A DNA stretch of 21,352 nt, taken from Paracoccaceae bacterium (GTDB taxonomy: Bacteria; Pseudomonadota; Alphaproteobacteria; Rhodobacterales; Rhodobacteraceae). Of this stretch, positions 14,264-21,352 are shown piece after piece. Both the position numbers and the translations under genes were made by a program. The DNA lies in contig JAFIEC010000169.1 of the NCBI GenBank assembly GCA_020832725.1, positions 1-21,352 on the forward strand, written 5' to 3'. The notes under the pieces were generated by a model. The model did not search any database and had not been told where the DNA came from. It saw only the letters and a program-made list of their open reading frames with translations. Position 1 is the stretch's first letter, and each line of letters opens with the position of its first letter.

Positions 14264-14306
14264 CACGCTGTCAGGCAAGACAAATCTGCGCCTGCAGGAG
14301 GTGCCG

Positions 14307-14347
14307 GATCCGGGCTGAAAAGAAGGCCGCCCGCCCGGGGCCGGATC
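14307..14347 (-). terminator. Possible weak terminator or attenuator after ppsR
   Basis: On the minus strand, GATCCGG and CCGGATC arms (14341-14347 and 14307-14313) flank a GC-rich block followed by TTCTTTT. The outer stem overlaps the ppsR stop codon. The structure is imperfect, so it may only partly stop transcription before bchG. Confidence 0.35.
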
Positions 14348-15761
14348 AGCTTTCCTTGCCGATCATGCCGTGCTTGCGAAGCTTTACATAGAGCGACTGC
14401 CGCGACAGGCCGAGCATTTCGGCGGCCGCCACGCGGTTGTTGCTGGTCAGCTCGATCGCGGCCTCGATGCACAGTTTCTCGACGACATCGGCGGTGGAGG
14501 CGATGATTTCCTTGAGCGGCGTCGTCCCGATCAGGTCCACGACGCTGCGGGTCGCATTCTCGCCCACGGGGCTGGCCTGATCGCGCACAAGGTCGCTGCG
14601 CGAGGCATCACGGATGACAAGGCCAAAACCCCGGTCGGACGTGCCGGTCAGATGCGTGGCCGAGATCTCGATGGGGATCTTGGTGCCATAGGCGCCCTTG
14701 AGGGTGGTGGCATAGAGCTTGAGCCGCCCGCTCTGCAGGGTGCCGTCGATCAGCACCTTGAGATCGACCGAGCCGCGCGACAGGAATTCCGCCATCGAGC
14801 GGCCCTTCACGTCGGAATTCATGCCGATATCGGCCAGATCGAGGAACGAATCGTTCGTGTACTTGATGCGCCCGCGGTTGTCGGTGATCACCACCGCCTC
14901 GACCCCGGCGCTGAACAGATGGCCAAGCACATCCACCAGTTCCTCGGAGACGGCGCGCAGATAGTCCGAATCCTCGATGCGGCAAAGGAGGATCTTCTCT
15001 CCGGCGGCGCGGAACAGGATGGGGAAGATCGACACCTCGCGCCGCCGCCTGCGTGTCTCCAGACGAACGGGCGAGTCGGAATCGGAGGTGGCGGCATTCG
15101 TCATCGTCTCGATGAATTCCGAGCGCGACATGCCCGAGAATTCCCGGTCCAGTGCGGTGCCGACAAGATCCTCGGCCTTCTCTCCGAAGACGAGGCCCGC
15201 CGCACCGTTCATGTCGATGATCCGGCCGCTTGCAACATCCATCAGGACCAGCGGCTCGCGCGCCGCCTCGAGGACGACCCGATAGCGGGTGATGTAGTCG
15301 CGGTGTGTCTCGTAGTTCTTCTCCATCGCCAGCTGCGCCTTGACGAGGCGCTGCTGCAGCTCGGCGATGGGGCGCAGGTCGCGCCCGAGCATGAGGATGC
15401 AATCCTCATAGCCGGTGGGATGAAAACTGTAGCGGATGGGGAATTCCCAGGTCGCGTTGTCGGAGTGGTTGATCTCCACAAGCTCGGTCGTGTCGAGCTG
15501 CCCCCGCCGCATGCGGCCCAGCTTGTCGTTGAGCTTCTCCACCGAATCCTCGGCGACGAAGGTGCGCAGGTTGCGCTTCTCCCAATGCTCGAGGCTGCCG
15601 ATGGAGGGGTTGAGCGGGTTGACGATGACCGTGCGGATCTGACCGGTGGAATCGATCACCATGGCGATGTCCGCCGCGACCGACAGAATCTCGACAAGAT
15701 ACTCGGGCTTGATCCGAAGCCCGGTCTGGTCTGCCCAGAAATCTGCCAGCGGCGTGCTCAT
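14346..15761 (-). CDS. ppsR: Redox-responsive photosynthesis repressor PpsR (CrtJ)
   Basis: PpsR represses bch, crt and puc genes under aerobic conditions by binding TGT-N12-ACA sites. The 471-residue product has an N-terminal region, PAS-like domains (roughly residues 20-130, 160-265 and 280-385) joined by a helical Q-linker (ELQQRLVKAQLAMEKNYETH), and a C-terminal Fis-type helix-turn-helix (about 440-466, NNRVAAAEMLGLSRQSLYVK). Cysteines are at 121, 260 and 431. Cys260 (KILLCRIED) and Cys431 (EKLCIEAA, just before the helix-turn-helix) correspond to the redox-active pair Cys251/Cys424 of Rhodobacter sphaeroides. The start is preceded by an AAGGGGAAGA ribosome site. The gene follows ppaA on the same strand, and matching operators occur at 14246, 16680 and 16866. 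Confidence 0.97.
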   Translation of the reverse strand: MSTPLADFWADQTGLRIKPEYLVEILSVAADIAMVIDSTGQIRTVIVNPLNPSIGSLEHWEKRNLRTFVAEDSVEKLNDKLGRMRRGQLDTTELVEINHSDNATWEFPIRYSFHPTGYEDCILMLGRDLRPIAELQQRLVKAQLAMEKNYETHRDYITRYRVVLEAAREPLVLMDVASGRIIDMNGAAGLVFGEKAEDLVGTALDREFSGMSRSEFIETMTNAATSDSDSPVRLETRRRRREVSIFPILFRAAGEKILLCRIEDSDYLRAVSEELVDVLGHLFSAGVEAVVITDNRGRIKYTNDSFLDLADIGMNSDVKGRSMAEFLSRGSVDLKVLIDGTLQSGRLKLYATTLKGAYGTKIPIEISATHLTGTSDRGFGLVIRDASRSDLVRDQASPVGENATRSVVDLIGTTPLKEIIASTADVVEKLCIEAAIELTSNNRVAAAEMLGLSRQSLYVKLRKHGMIGKES

Positions 15762-15825
15762 TAGATCTTCCCCTTAATCGCGGCGCCCCGCGACAGATGC
15801 TCGTGCGATGCAGGGAAGCGAGGGC

Positions 15826-16596
15826 TTATGGCTGAATCAACCCGCAAAGTGAGACGGCTTCGCGCGGGTCGGAGCAGACATGATCAACTCCGGTTGCCTC
15901 GAGTATGTCCTGCACGGGTCTAGATATGGTGATGCACCCCCCGATGACAACCGGCAACCTCCGCCTGACCGCGGGTTTCAGGGCGGAAAGGACGTTTTTC
16001 GTCCAGTTGAGACCTCGATTGCCCGCAACGGAGAAGCCGAGTGCACCGTGGTTGTGCGTCTCGAGCCGCCGCGCCAGATCTGCAGGCGCCGCGCCAACGA
16101 CCATATCCACCTCGATGCCGATGCTCCGGAAATGATCGGCCGCAACCAGAATGCCCAGCGTGTGGTCCTCGTCGCCCGAAGCGGCCAGCAGCATGCTCGG
16201 CGCATCCTGAAGCTGATCGATGTCGGCCCTCCGCGCGGCGATGCTGCGCAGCGTCTCGTTCATGCGGGCCCCGCCGATCGTGACATCCACAAAGCTGGCC
16301 TCGTTGTTGGCCCAGCGCTCTCCCATGACACGGGCCGCACCGGGCAGAAGCTCGTCCACGAGGATCCGCTCGGTCACGCCCTGCTCGCGAAGATGCGCAA
16401 GAAGCTGGTGCCGCATGCCGCCGTCATGGTGCATGTAGGCGTCGGCGACCTGCTCGTACTGAAGCTTGATCGCCTGAGACGGCTGCGCGGTCCGGGTTCT
16501 GGAGCAGAGCTGCAGCGAGTGCCGGGCAAGTTCGTTGATGCTTCGGCGATGCATTTCAGCTTGGGCAAACATGTCCGGAAAGACCTCGTCTCGCAT
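15826..16596 (-). CDS. ppaA: PpaA/AerR, cobalamin-binding-like regulator of PpsR
   Basis: PpaA (AerR in Rhodobacter capsulatus) modulates PpsR/CrtJ activity; the family uses a B12-binding-type domain and responds to light through cobalamin. The 256-residue product has an N-terminal helical part and a C-terminal B12-type domain from about residue 132. His145 lies in GDEDHTLGILVAADHF, at the place of the DxHxxG cobalamin ligand motif (here ExHxxG). A second region, ALGFSVAGNRGLNW, and the VVIGGCITI strand complete the fold. The start at 16596 has GGGGAGG upstream with good spacing. It is divergent from bchF, sharing a control region, and precedes ppsR by 64 nt. The N-terminus varies in this family, so the exact start is slightly uncertain. 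Confidence 0.93.
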   Translation of the reverse strand: MRDEVFPDMFAQAEMHRRSINELARHSLQLCSRTRTAQPSQAIKLQYEQVADAYMHHDGGMRHQLLAHLREQGVTERILVDELLPGAARVMGERWANNEASFVDVTIGGARMNETLRSIAARRADIDQLQDAPSMLLAASGDEDHTLGILVAADHFRSIGIEVDMVVGAAPADLARRLETHNHGALGFSVAGNRGLNWTKNVLSALKPAVRRRLPVVIGGCITISRPVQDILEATGVDHVCSDPREAVSLCGLIQP

Positions 16597-16625
16597 GTCC
16601 TGACCTCCCCGGGGCCGGCAGTCCT

Positions 16626-16641
16626 GTCACGTTCCCGTGAC
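16626..16641. promoter_or_regulatory. Perfect inverted repeat upstream of ppaA
   Basis: GTCACG-N4-CGTGAC forms a 6-bp perfect palindrome with a 4-nt spacer, about 30 nt upstream of the ppaA ATG. A second one, GTGCA-N4-TGCAC, is at 16660-16673. They could be operators or a leader hairpin. Neither matches TGT-N12-ACA. Confidence 0.45.
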
Positions 16642-16679
16642 CGAAGTGATGGCTCAACAGTGCACATCTGCACACCGTC

Positions 16680-16697
16680 TGTCAAAGAGAATTGACA
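16680..16697. promoter_or_regulatory. PpsR/CrtJ-type operator, ppaA-proximal
   Basis: TGTCAAAGAGAATTGACA matches TGT-N12-ACA exactly with symmetric TGTCA/TGACA arms. Read on the minus strand it contains TTGACA that could act as a -35 box for ppaA, but no good -10 box is seen at the right distance. It lies 186 bp from the second box, measured start to start. Confidence 0.75.
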
Positions 16698-16865
16698 CTG
16701 CCTGTCGTGCGACGCCCGACACCGACCGGCTGACATCCCCTCGGCCGGGGGCGAATGCCTGACAATTTCCTTAATGATTTCGCTATTGCAGCACGGATCG
16801 TGCCCGCCGCAGCACAACATGTGGGGAGGGCTGTCAACCGGCGGGCAAGTTGTCAATTTCCAGTA

Positions 16866-16883
16866 TGTAAGTTTAAGTTGACA
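16866..16883. promoter_or_regulatory. PpsR/CrtJ-type operator, bchF-proximal
   Basis: TGTAAGTTTAAGTTGACA fits TGT-N12-ACA. Its right arm is also the -35 hexamer TTGACA of the bchF promoter, so repressor binding would block RNA polymerase. Further TGTCAA half-sites lie at 16832 and 16851. Confidence 0.78.
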
Positions 16884-16907
16884 CTCGTGACTGGCCGCGA
16901 CTAATCT
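16878..16907 (+). promoter_or_regulatory. Sigma-70-type promoter of bchF
   Basis: TTGACA at 16878-16883 is followed after 18 nt by TAATCT at 16902-16907. Transcription would start near 16914, leaving a short leader of about 27 nt with the ribosome site GGGGGA before the ATG at 16941. It drives the bchFNBH operon. Confidence 0.65.
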
Positions 16908-16940
16908 TCTCTGGACGACGGCACGAACAGGGGGGACGGC

Positions 16941-17468
16941 ATGGGCGGTCACCGCAACCACGCCGCGCGAGGCCGGGGGCTCTATACGCCCGAGGAACGC
17001 GCAAGACGGGATGCCACGGTGTGGACCACTGTTCAGGGAATCCTTGCTCCGCTGCAGTTCGTGGTCTTCATCGTGTCGCTGGTACTGGTGCTGCGCTACA
17101 TGATCACCGGCGCGGGCTTTGATGCAGCCAATGTCTCGATCCTGATCAAGACGGCGATTCTCTACACGATCATGATCACCGGCGCGATCTGGGAGAAGGT
17201 CGTCTTCGGCCAGTATCTCTTCGCCCCCGCCTTCTTCTGGGAAGATGTCGTCAGCTTTGGCGTGATCGCGCTGCACACGCTCTATGTCTGGGCGGTGTTC
17301 TCGGGGGCGCTCTCCACCTGGGAGATGATGCTGGTCGCCCTCGCCGCCTACGCCGCCTATGTGGTCAACGCCGCGCAATTCCTGTGGAAGCTGCGCATGG
17401 CCCGCCTCGAGGCAGAGCGGACCGCCGGAAAGGCACCCGAGTCGCTTGGCGGGGAGGTCTCGGCATGA
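16941..17468 (+). CDS. bchF: 3-vinyl bacteriochlorophyllide hydratase BchF
   Basis: BchF hydrates the C3 vinyl group of chlorophyllide or bacteriochlorophyllide, giving the 3-hydroxyethyl intermediate on the way to bacteriochlorophyll a. The 175-residue product is an integral membrane protein with about four hydrophobic segments (roughly residues 31-55, 63-84, 103-124 and 125-147). The N-terminal LYTPEERARRDATVWTTVQG and the central AIWEKVVFGQYLFAPAFFWE with EDVVSF are family hallmarks. The ATG has a GGGGGA ribosome site at 16931. It is the first gene of the bchFNBH operon and ends in an ATGA overlap with bchN. Confidence 0.95.
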   Translation: MGGHRNHAARGRGLYTPEERARRDATVWTTVQGILAPLQFVVFIVSLVLVLRYMITGAGFDAANVSILIKTAILYTIMITGAIWEKVVFGQYLFAPAFFWEDVVSFGVIALHTLYVWAVFSGALSTWEMMLVALAAYAAYVVNAAQFLWKLRMARLEAERTAGKAPESLGGEVSA

Positions 17469-18742
17469 AGGCGCAGCCCGACAGCACGGGCTGCCGCGAG
17501 GCGCCGGTCCTCAAGGAGCGCGGACAGCGCGAGGTCTTCTGCGGGCTGACCGGAATCATCTGGCTGCACCGCAAGATGCAGGATGCCTTCTTCCTGGTGG
17601 TGGGGTCGCGCACCTGCGCGCACCTGCTGCAATCCGCCGCCGGCGTCATGATCTTTGCCGAGCCGCGATTCGGCACCGCCGTTCTGGAAGAGAAGGATCT
17701 CGCGGGGCTTGCCGACGCCAACGAGGAGCTCGACCGCGAGGTTGCGCGCCTGCTGGCCCGCCGCCCCGACATCCGCCAGCTTTTCCTTGTCGGCTCCTGC
17801 CCCTCCGAGGTGATCAAGCTGGACCTGTCGCGCGCGGCCGAGCGGCTGACCGAGATCCATGCACCCCATGTGCGGGTGCTCAATTATTCCGGCTCGGGCA
17901 TCGAGACGACCTTCACCCAGGGCGAGGATGCCTGCCTTGCCGCCATGGTGCCGCATCTGCCCCACAGCGACGAGCGCCAGCTCATGGTGGCGGGTGCCCT
18001 GCCCGATGTGGTCGAGGACCAGATGCTCAAGCTGCTGGCTGACCTTGGTGTCGGGCCGGTGCGCGTGCTGCCCGCGCGGCGGGTGGACGGTGATCTGTCC
18101 GTGGGGCCCAATACCGTCGTGGCCGTGGCCCAGCCCTTTCTGGGCGACACGCTGGAGGCGCTGGAGCGTCGCGGCGCGCGCCATCTGCCGGCACCCTTTC
18201 CCTTTGGCGAGCAGGGCACGACCGCCTGGCTGGCCGCGATCGCCCGCGAGTTCGGGGTCCCCGAGGCGCATTTCGAGGCCGTCACCGCAGCCCCGCGGGC
18301 GCGGGCGCGCAAGGCCGTGGCCTCCGCCTCCGAGAACCTGCGCGGCAAGACGATCTTCTTCTTTCCCGACAGCCAGCTGGAAGTGCCGCTTGCCCGGTTC
18401 ATGACGACGGAATGCGGGATGCGCCCCCTCGAGATCGGCTCGCCCTTCATCCACAAGGGCCTTGTCGGCCCGGACCTCGACATGATCCCCGCCGGGCCGA
18501 TCATCTCCGAGGGTCAGGATGTCGATCTGCAGCTGGAGCGCTGCCGCGCCCAGCGCCCCGACCTGACGGTCTGCGGGCTGGGGCTGGCCAACCCGCTCGA
18601 GGCCGAGGGGCTGACCACCAAATGGGCGATCGAACTCGTGTTCACGCCCGTGCATTTCTACGAGCAGGCGGGCGATCTCGCCGGGCTGTTCTCGCGCCCG
18701 GTGCGCCGCAAGGGCCTGCTCCGGATGGAGGCCGCCGAATGA
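17465..18742 (+). CDS. bchN: Light-independent protochlorophyllide reductase subunit N
   Basis: BchN and BchB form the catalytic component of dark-operative protochlorophyllide oxidoreductase, which reduces the C17-C18 bond using electrons from BchL. The 425-residue NifD-like product has Cys26 (REVFCGLTG), Cys51 (SRTCAHLL) and Cys112 (VGSCPSEVIKLD), exactly the three residues known to bind the NB [4Fe-4S] cluster in Rhodobacter capsulatus BchN. The start at 17465 overlaps the bchF stop and follows GGGGAGG at 17451-17457; it also gives the exact family cysteine numbering. The earlier in-frame ATG at 17384 lies inside bchF and is rejected. It overlaps bchB by 4 nt. Confidence 0.98.
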   Translation: MKAQPDSTGCREAPVLKERGQREVFCGLTGIIWLHRKMQDAFFLVVGSRTCAHLLQSAAGVMIFAEPRFGTAVLEEKDLAGLADANEELDREVARLLARRPDIRQLFLVGSCPSEVIKLDLSRAAERLTEIHAPHVRVLNYSGSGIETTFTQGEDACLAAMVPHLPHSDERQLMVAGALPDVVEDQMLKLLADLGVGPVRVLPARRVDGDLSVGPNTVVAVAQPFLGDTLEALERRGARHLPAPFPFGEQGTTAWLAAIAREFGVPEAHFEAVTAAPRARARKAVASASENLRGKTIFFFPDSQLEVPLARFMTTECGMRPLEIGSPFIHKGLVGPDLDMIPAGPIISEGQDVDLQLERCRAQRPDLTVCGLGLANPLEAEGLTTKWAIELVFTPVHFYEQAGDLAGLFSRPVRRKGLLRMEAAE

Positions 18743-20319
18743 AGCTGACGGTCTGGACATACGAGGGGCCGCCCCATGTGGGCGCGATGCGCGTCGCCAC
18801 GGGGATGAAGGGACTGCATTACGTCCTGCACGCCCCGCAGGGCGATACCTATGCCGATCTGCTGTTCACGATGATCGAGCGGCGCAACCACCGCCCCCCC
18901 GTCACCTACACCACCTTTCAGGCGCGCGATCTCGGCTCCGACACGGCCGATCTCTTCGAGGTCGCCTGCCGGGATGCGGTGGAGCGCTTCAACCCCGAAG
19001 CGATCATCGTCGGCGCGTCCTGCACGGCCGAGCTGATCCAGGACGACCCGGGCGGCATCGCCGAGCGGATGGGGCTCGATCTTCCGGTCGTGGCGCTGGA
19101 ACTGCCCAGCTATCAGCGCAAGGAGAATTTCGGCGTCTCCGAGACCTTCCTGCAGCTGGTCCGCCACCTCGCCCGGCCGATGGAGCGCACGGCGCGGGTC
19201 AGCTGCAACATCCTCGGCCCCACCGGCCTCGGTTTTCGTCACCGTGACGATGTCGAGGAACTCACGGGCCTGCTGCACGAAATCGGCGTGGATGTGAATG
19301 TGATCGCTCCGATGGGGTCCTCGCCCACCGACCTCACCCGCCTTGGTGCCGCGCATTTCAACGTGATGCTCTATCCCGAGGCCGCCGAGGACGCCTGCCG
19401 CTGGATGGAGCGGAATCTCGAGCAGCCCTACACCCGCACCGTGCCGATCGGCGTCGGCGCCACCCGCGACTTCATCGCCGAGGTGGGCCGCCTTGCGGGG
19501 ATCGCCAACCCGCGCACCGACGAAAGCCGCCTGCGCCTGCCCTGGTGGTCGGCCTCGGTTGATTCGACCTACCTCACCGGCAAGCGCGTCTTCATCTTCG
19601 GCGACGCCACCCATGCCATCGCCGCCGCGCGCATCGCCCGCGACGAGATGGGCTTCGAGGTGGTGGGCCTTGGGTGCTACAACCGCGAATTCGCCCGCCC
19701 GATCCGGGCCGTCGCCCGGGAAATGGGCCTCGAGGCGCTGGTCACCGACGATTACCTCGAGGTGGAACGCGCCATCGAGGAGGCCTCGCCCGAGATGATC
19801 CTCGGCACCCAGATGGAGCGGCATATCGGCAAGCGCCTGGGCATTCCCTGCGCGGTCATATCGGCGCCCGTCCATGTGCAGGATTTTCCCGCCCGCTACT
19901 CGCCCCAGGGCGGCTGGGAAGGCGCGAATGTGATCTTCGACACCTGGATCCACCCGCTGGTGATGGGCCTCGAGGAGCATCTTCTGGCGATGTTCCGCGA
20001 GGATTTCGAGTTTCATGACGAGGCCGGGCCCAGCCACCATGGCGGCCATGCCCCGCGCCCGATGGCCCCCATGGAGCCGGCCAACGCATCCCATGCACCG
20101 GCTGCGGGCGAAGCGGCCGAACCGGCTGCGACCCCCACCGCCGCCCCGGCGGGCGGCGAGGTGATCTGGCTGGCCGACGCCGAGAAGGAGCTTCGCAAGA
20201 TCCCGTTCTTCGTGCGGGGCAAGGCACGGCGCAACACCGAGAAATTCGCCGCCGAAAAGGGCCTGTCGGCCATCAGCATCGAGACCCTCTACGAGGCCAA
20301 GGCCCATTATGCGCGATGA
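18739..20319 (+). CDS. bchB: Light-independent protochlorophyllide reductase subunit B
   Basis: BchB is the NifK-like partner of BchN. In the 526-residue product Asp36 (PQGDTYAD) is the unusual aspartate ligand of the NB cluster, Cys95 is in VGASCTAELIQDD, and Asp275 in WWSASVDSTY corresponds to the catalytic Asp274 of Rhodobacter capsulatus. After the catalytic part (to about residue 428) there is a low-complexity linker rich in His, Ala and Pro (about 431-475), then a conserved C-terminal helical domain (EKELRKIPFFVRGKARRNTE) that contacts substrate in the family. The start at 18739 overlaps the bchN stop; GGAGG lies 7 nt upstream. The frame extends further upstream only as a shadow of bchN. 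It overlaps bchH by 11 nt. Confidence 0.98.
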   Translation: MKLTVWTYEGPPHVGAMRVATGMKGLHYVLHAPQGDTYADLLFTMIERRNHRPPVTYTTFQARDLGSDTADLFEVACRDAVERFNPEAIIVGASCTAELIQDDPGGIAERMGLDLPVVALELPSYQRKENFGVSETFLQLVRHLARPMERTARVSCNILGPTGLGFRHRDDVEELTGLLHEIGVDVNVIAPMGSSPTDLTRLGAAHFNVMLYPEAAEDACRWMERNLEQPYTRTVPIGVGATRDFIAEVGRLAGIANPRTDESRLRLPWWSASVDSTYLTGKRVFIFGDATHAIAAARIARDEMGFEVVGLGCYNREFARPIRAVAREMGLEALVTDDYLEVERAIEEASPEMILGTQMERHIGKRLGIPCAVISAPVHVQDFPARYSPQGGWEGANVIFDTWIHPLVMGLEEHLLAMFREDFEFHDEAGPSHHGGHAPRPMAPMEPANASHAPAAGEAAEPAATPTAAPAGGEVIWLADAEKELRKIPFFVRGKARRNTEKFAAEKGLSAISIETLYEAKAHYAR

Positions 20320-21352
20320 CGTGATGATCCCTCTCTACCGCGTGGTCATCATCACGCTGGACAGCCACGCGGCGGGCCCGCTCGCACGGGCCCAGACCCG
20401 GCTGGCCGCCTCCTTCCCGGGGCTGTCGGTCACCGTCCATGCCGCCGCCGAATGGGCCGAGACGCCCGGCGCGCTCGAGGCCACGATCGACGACATCGCC
20501 CGCGCCGACATCGTGGTCTGCACGCTTCTGTTCCTCGAGGAGCACGTCGCCCCCATCCTGCCCGCCCTGCGCGCCCGCCGCGACGGCTGCGACGCGATGC
20601 TGGGCTGCATCTCGGCCAGCGAGATCGTCACCCTGACCCGCATGGGCGGGCTGGACATGGCCAAGCCCGCCTCGGGCGTCATGGGCATCCTGAAGAAGCT
20701 GCGCGGATCGAAGAAGCGCGGCCCCAAGGAAATGGGCGGCGAAAAGCAGATGGCCGCGCTGCGCCGCCTGCCGCGTATCCTGCGCTTCATCCCCGGCAAG
20801 GCCCAGGACCTGCGGCTTTGGTTCCTGTCGATGCAATACCTGCTGGGCGGGTCGGACGAGAATTTCGAGGCGATGCTGCGCGCGCTGCTCTCGCGTTACT
20901 CCTCGCGGCCCGAGTGGCGCGGTGGCGATGCGCCCGCACCCGTGGAATATCCCGATGTCGGCCTCTACCACCCCGACGCCAGGGGCCGGGTGGTCGAGAA
21001 TGTCCGCGACCTGCCCTCCGCCGGGGGCACGGCGGGCACGGTGGGCCTTCTGATGATGCGCTCCTATGTGCTGGCCGGAGATACCGCCCATTACGACGCG
21101 GTCATCCGCGCGTTGGAGGGCCGCGGACTGCGGGTGCTGCCCGCCTTTGCCGCCGGCCTCGACGGTCGTCCCGCGATCGAGCGCTATTTCGAGGGGCCTG
21201 ACGGTACCGGGATCGATGCGATGATCTCGCTCACCGGGTTCAGCCTCGTGGGCGGGCCCGCCTACAACGACTCGGCCGCAGCCGAAGAGGTGATTGCGCG
21301 CCTCGACGTGCCTTATGTCGCGGCCCATCCGCTGGAGTTCAACACGCTCGAT
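20309..21352 (+). CDS. bchH: Magnesium chelatase subunit BchH, 3'-truncated by the window edge
   Basis: BchH is the large porphyrin-binding subunit of magnesium chelatase, which with BchI and BchD inserts magnesium into protoporphyrin IX, the first committed step to bacteriochlorophyll. The 348 codons present cover under a third of the usual protein of nearly 1,200 residues; no stop is reached. Recognisable are VVIITLDSHAAGPLARAQ near the start, ADIVVCTLLFLEEHV, LTRMGGLDMAKPASG and the strand-rich VGLLMMRSYVLAGDTAHYDAV. The ATG at 20309 overlaps bchB by 11 nt; a second in-frame ATG at 20324 (codon 6) is an alternative, and neither has a strong ribosome site (AAGG lies at 20299-20302). In relatives bchL and bchM follow. 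Confidence 0.97.
   Translation, partial: MRDDVMIPLYRVVIITLDSHAAGPLARAQTRLAASFPGLSVTVHAAAEWAETPGALEATIDDIARADIVVCTLLFLEEHVAPILPALRARRDGCDAMLGCISASEIVTLTRMGGLDMAKPASGVMGILKKLRGSKKRGPKEMGGEKQMAALRRLPRILRFIPGKAQDLRLWFLSMQYLLGGSDENFEAMLRALLSRYSSRPEWRGGDAPAPVEYPDVGLYHPDARGRVVENVRDLPSAGGTAGTVGLLMMRSYVLAGDTAHYDAVIRALEGRGLRVLPAFAAGLDGRPAIERYFEGPDGTGIDAMISLTGFSLVGGPAYNDSAAAEEVIARLDVPYVAAHPLEFNTLD

Noticed and set aside
15880..16695. Plus-strand ORF opposite ppaA, extending into the control region
   Set aside because: No ribosome site or recognisable domain; ppaA has the B12-type motif and correct context.

Overview
This window is a large part of the photosynthesis gene cluster of an anoxygenic phototrophic alphaproteobacterium. 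Gene content, gene order, high GC and a PpsR/PpaA regulatory pair point to the Rhodobacterales. The puf operon ends in pufC (a reaction-centre cytochrome) and not in pufX. PufC has three CXXCH motifs where the family normally has four, a feature known to me from Rhodovulum sulfidophilum. A Rhodovulum-like or Roseobacter-group organism is therefore the best guess; the species cannot be named from sequence alone.

Layout. (1) 1-4100, plus strand: the end of bchX, a small unrecognised ORF, then bchY, bchZ and pufQ, joined by stop/start overlaps. (2) 4222-7591, plus: pufB, pufA, pufL, pufM, pufC, with RNA hairpins in the pufQ-pufB and pufA-pufL gaps and a strong terminator at 7715-7753. (3) 7777-8085, plus: an AT-rich orphan membrane-protein ORF. 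(4) 8168-10087, plus: dxs. (5) 10318-16596, minus: ppaA, ppsR, bchG, a PucC-like transporter gene, bchP and idi. The transcript of this strand ends at a hairpin terminator (10124-10156) after a degenerate 25-bp tandem repeat. (6) 16597-16940: a divergent control region with two PpsR-type boxes and a bchF promoter. (7) 16941-21352, plus: bchF, bchN, bchB and the start of bchH, cut by the window edge.

How the genes work together. Dxs and Idi supply isoprenoid units. BchH, BchN/BchB, BchF and BchX/Y/Z convert protoporphyrin IX stepwise towards bacteriochlorophyllide a; BchG adds the isoprenoid tail and BchP reduces it to phytyl. The PucC-like protein and PufQ probably help pigment handling and complex assembly. 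PufB/PufA form the LH1 antenna around the PufL/PufM reaction centre, and PufC re-reduces the special pair. PpsR represses the pigment genes under oxidising conditions and PpaA (AerR) modulates it.

I did not find a wholly new system; this is a recognisable photosynthesis cluster. The points most worth following up are the heme-1-less PufC, the tandem repeat that runs through the idi stop codon, a well-supported 50-codon ORF between bchX and bchY, an Arg in the first Gly position of the BchP dinucleotide motif, and the AT-rich orphan gene between puf and dxs.
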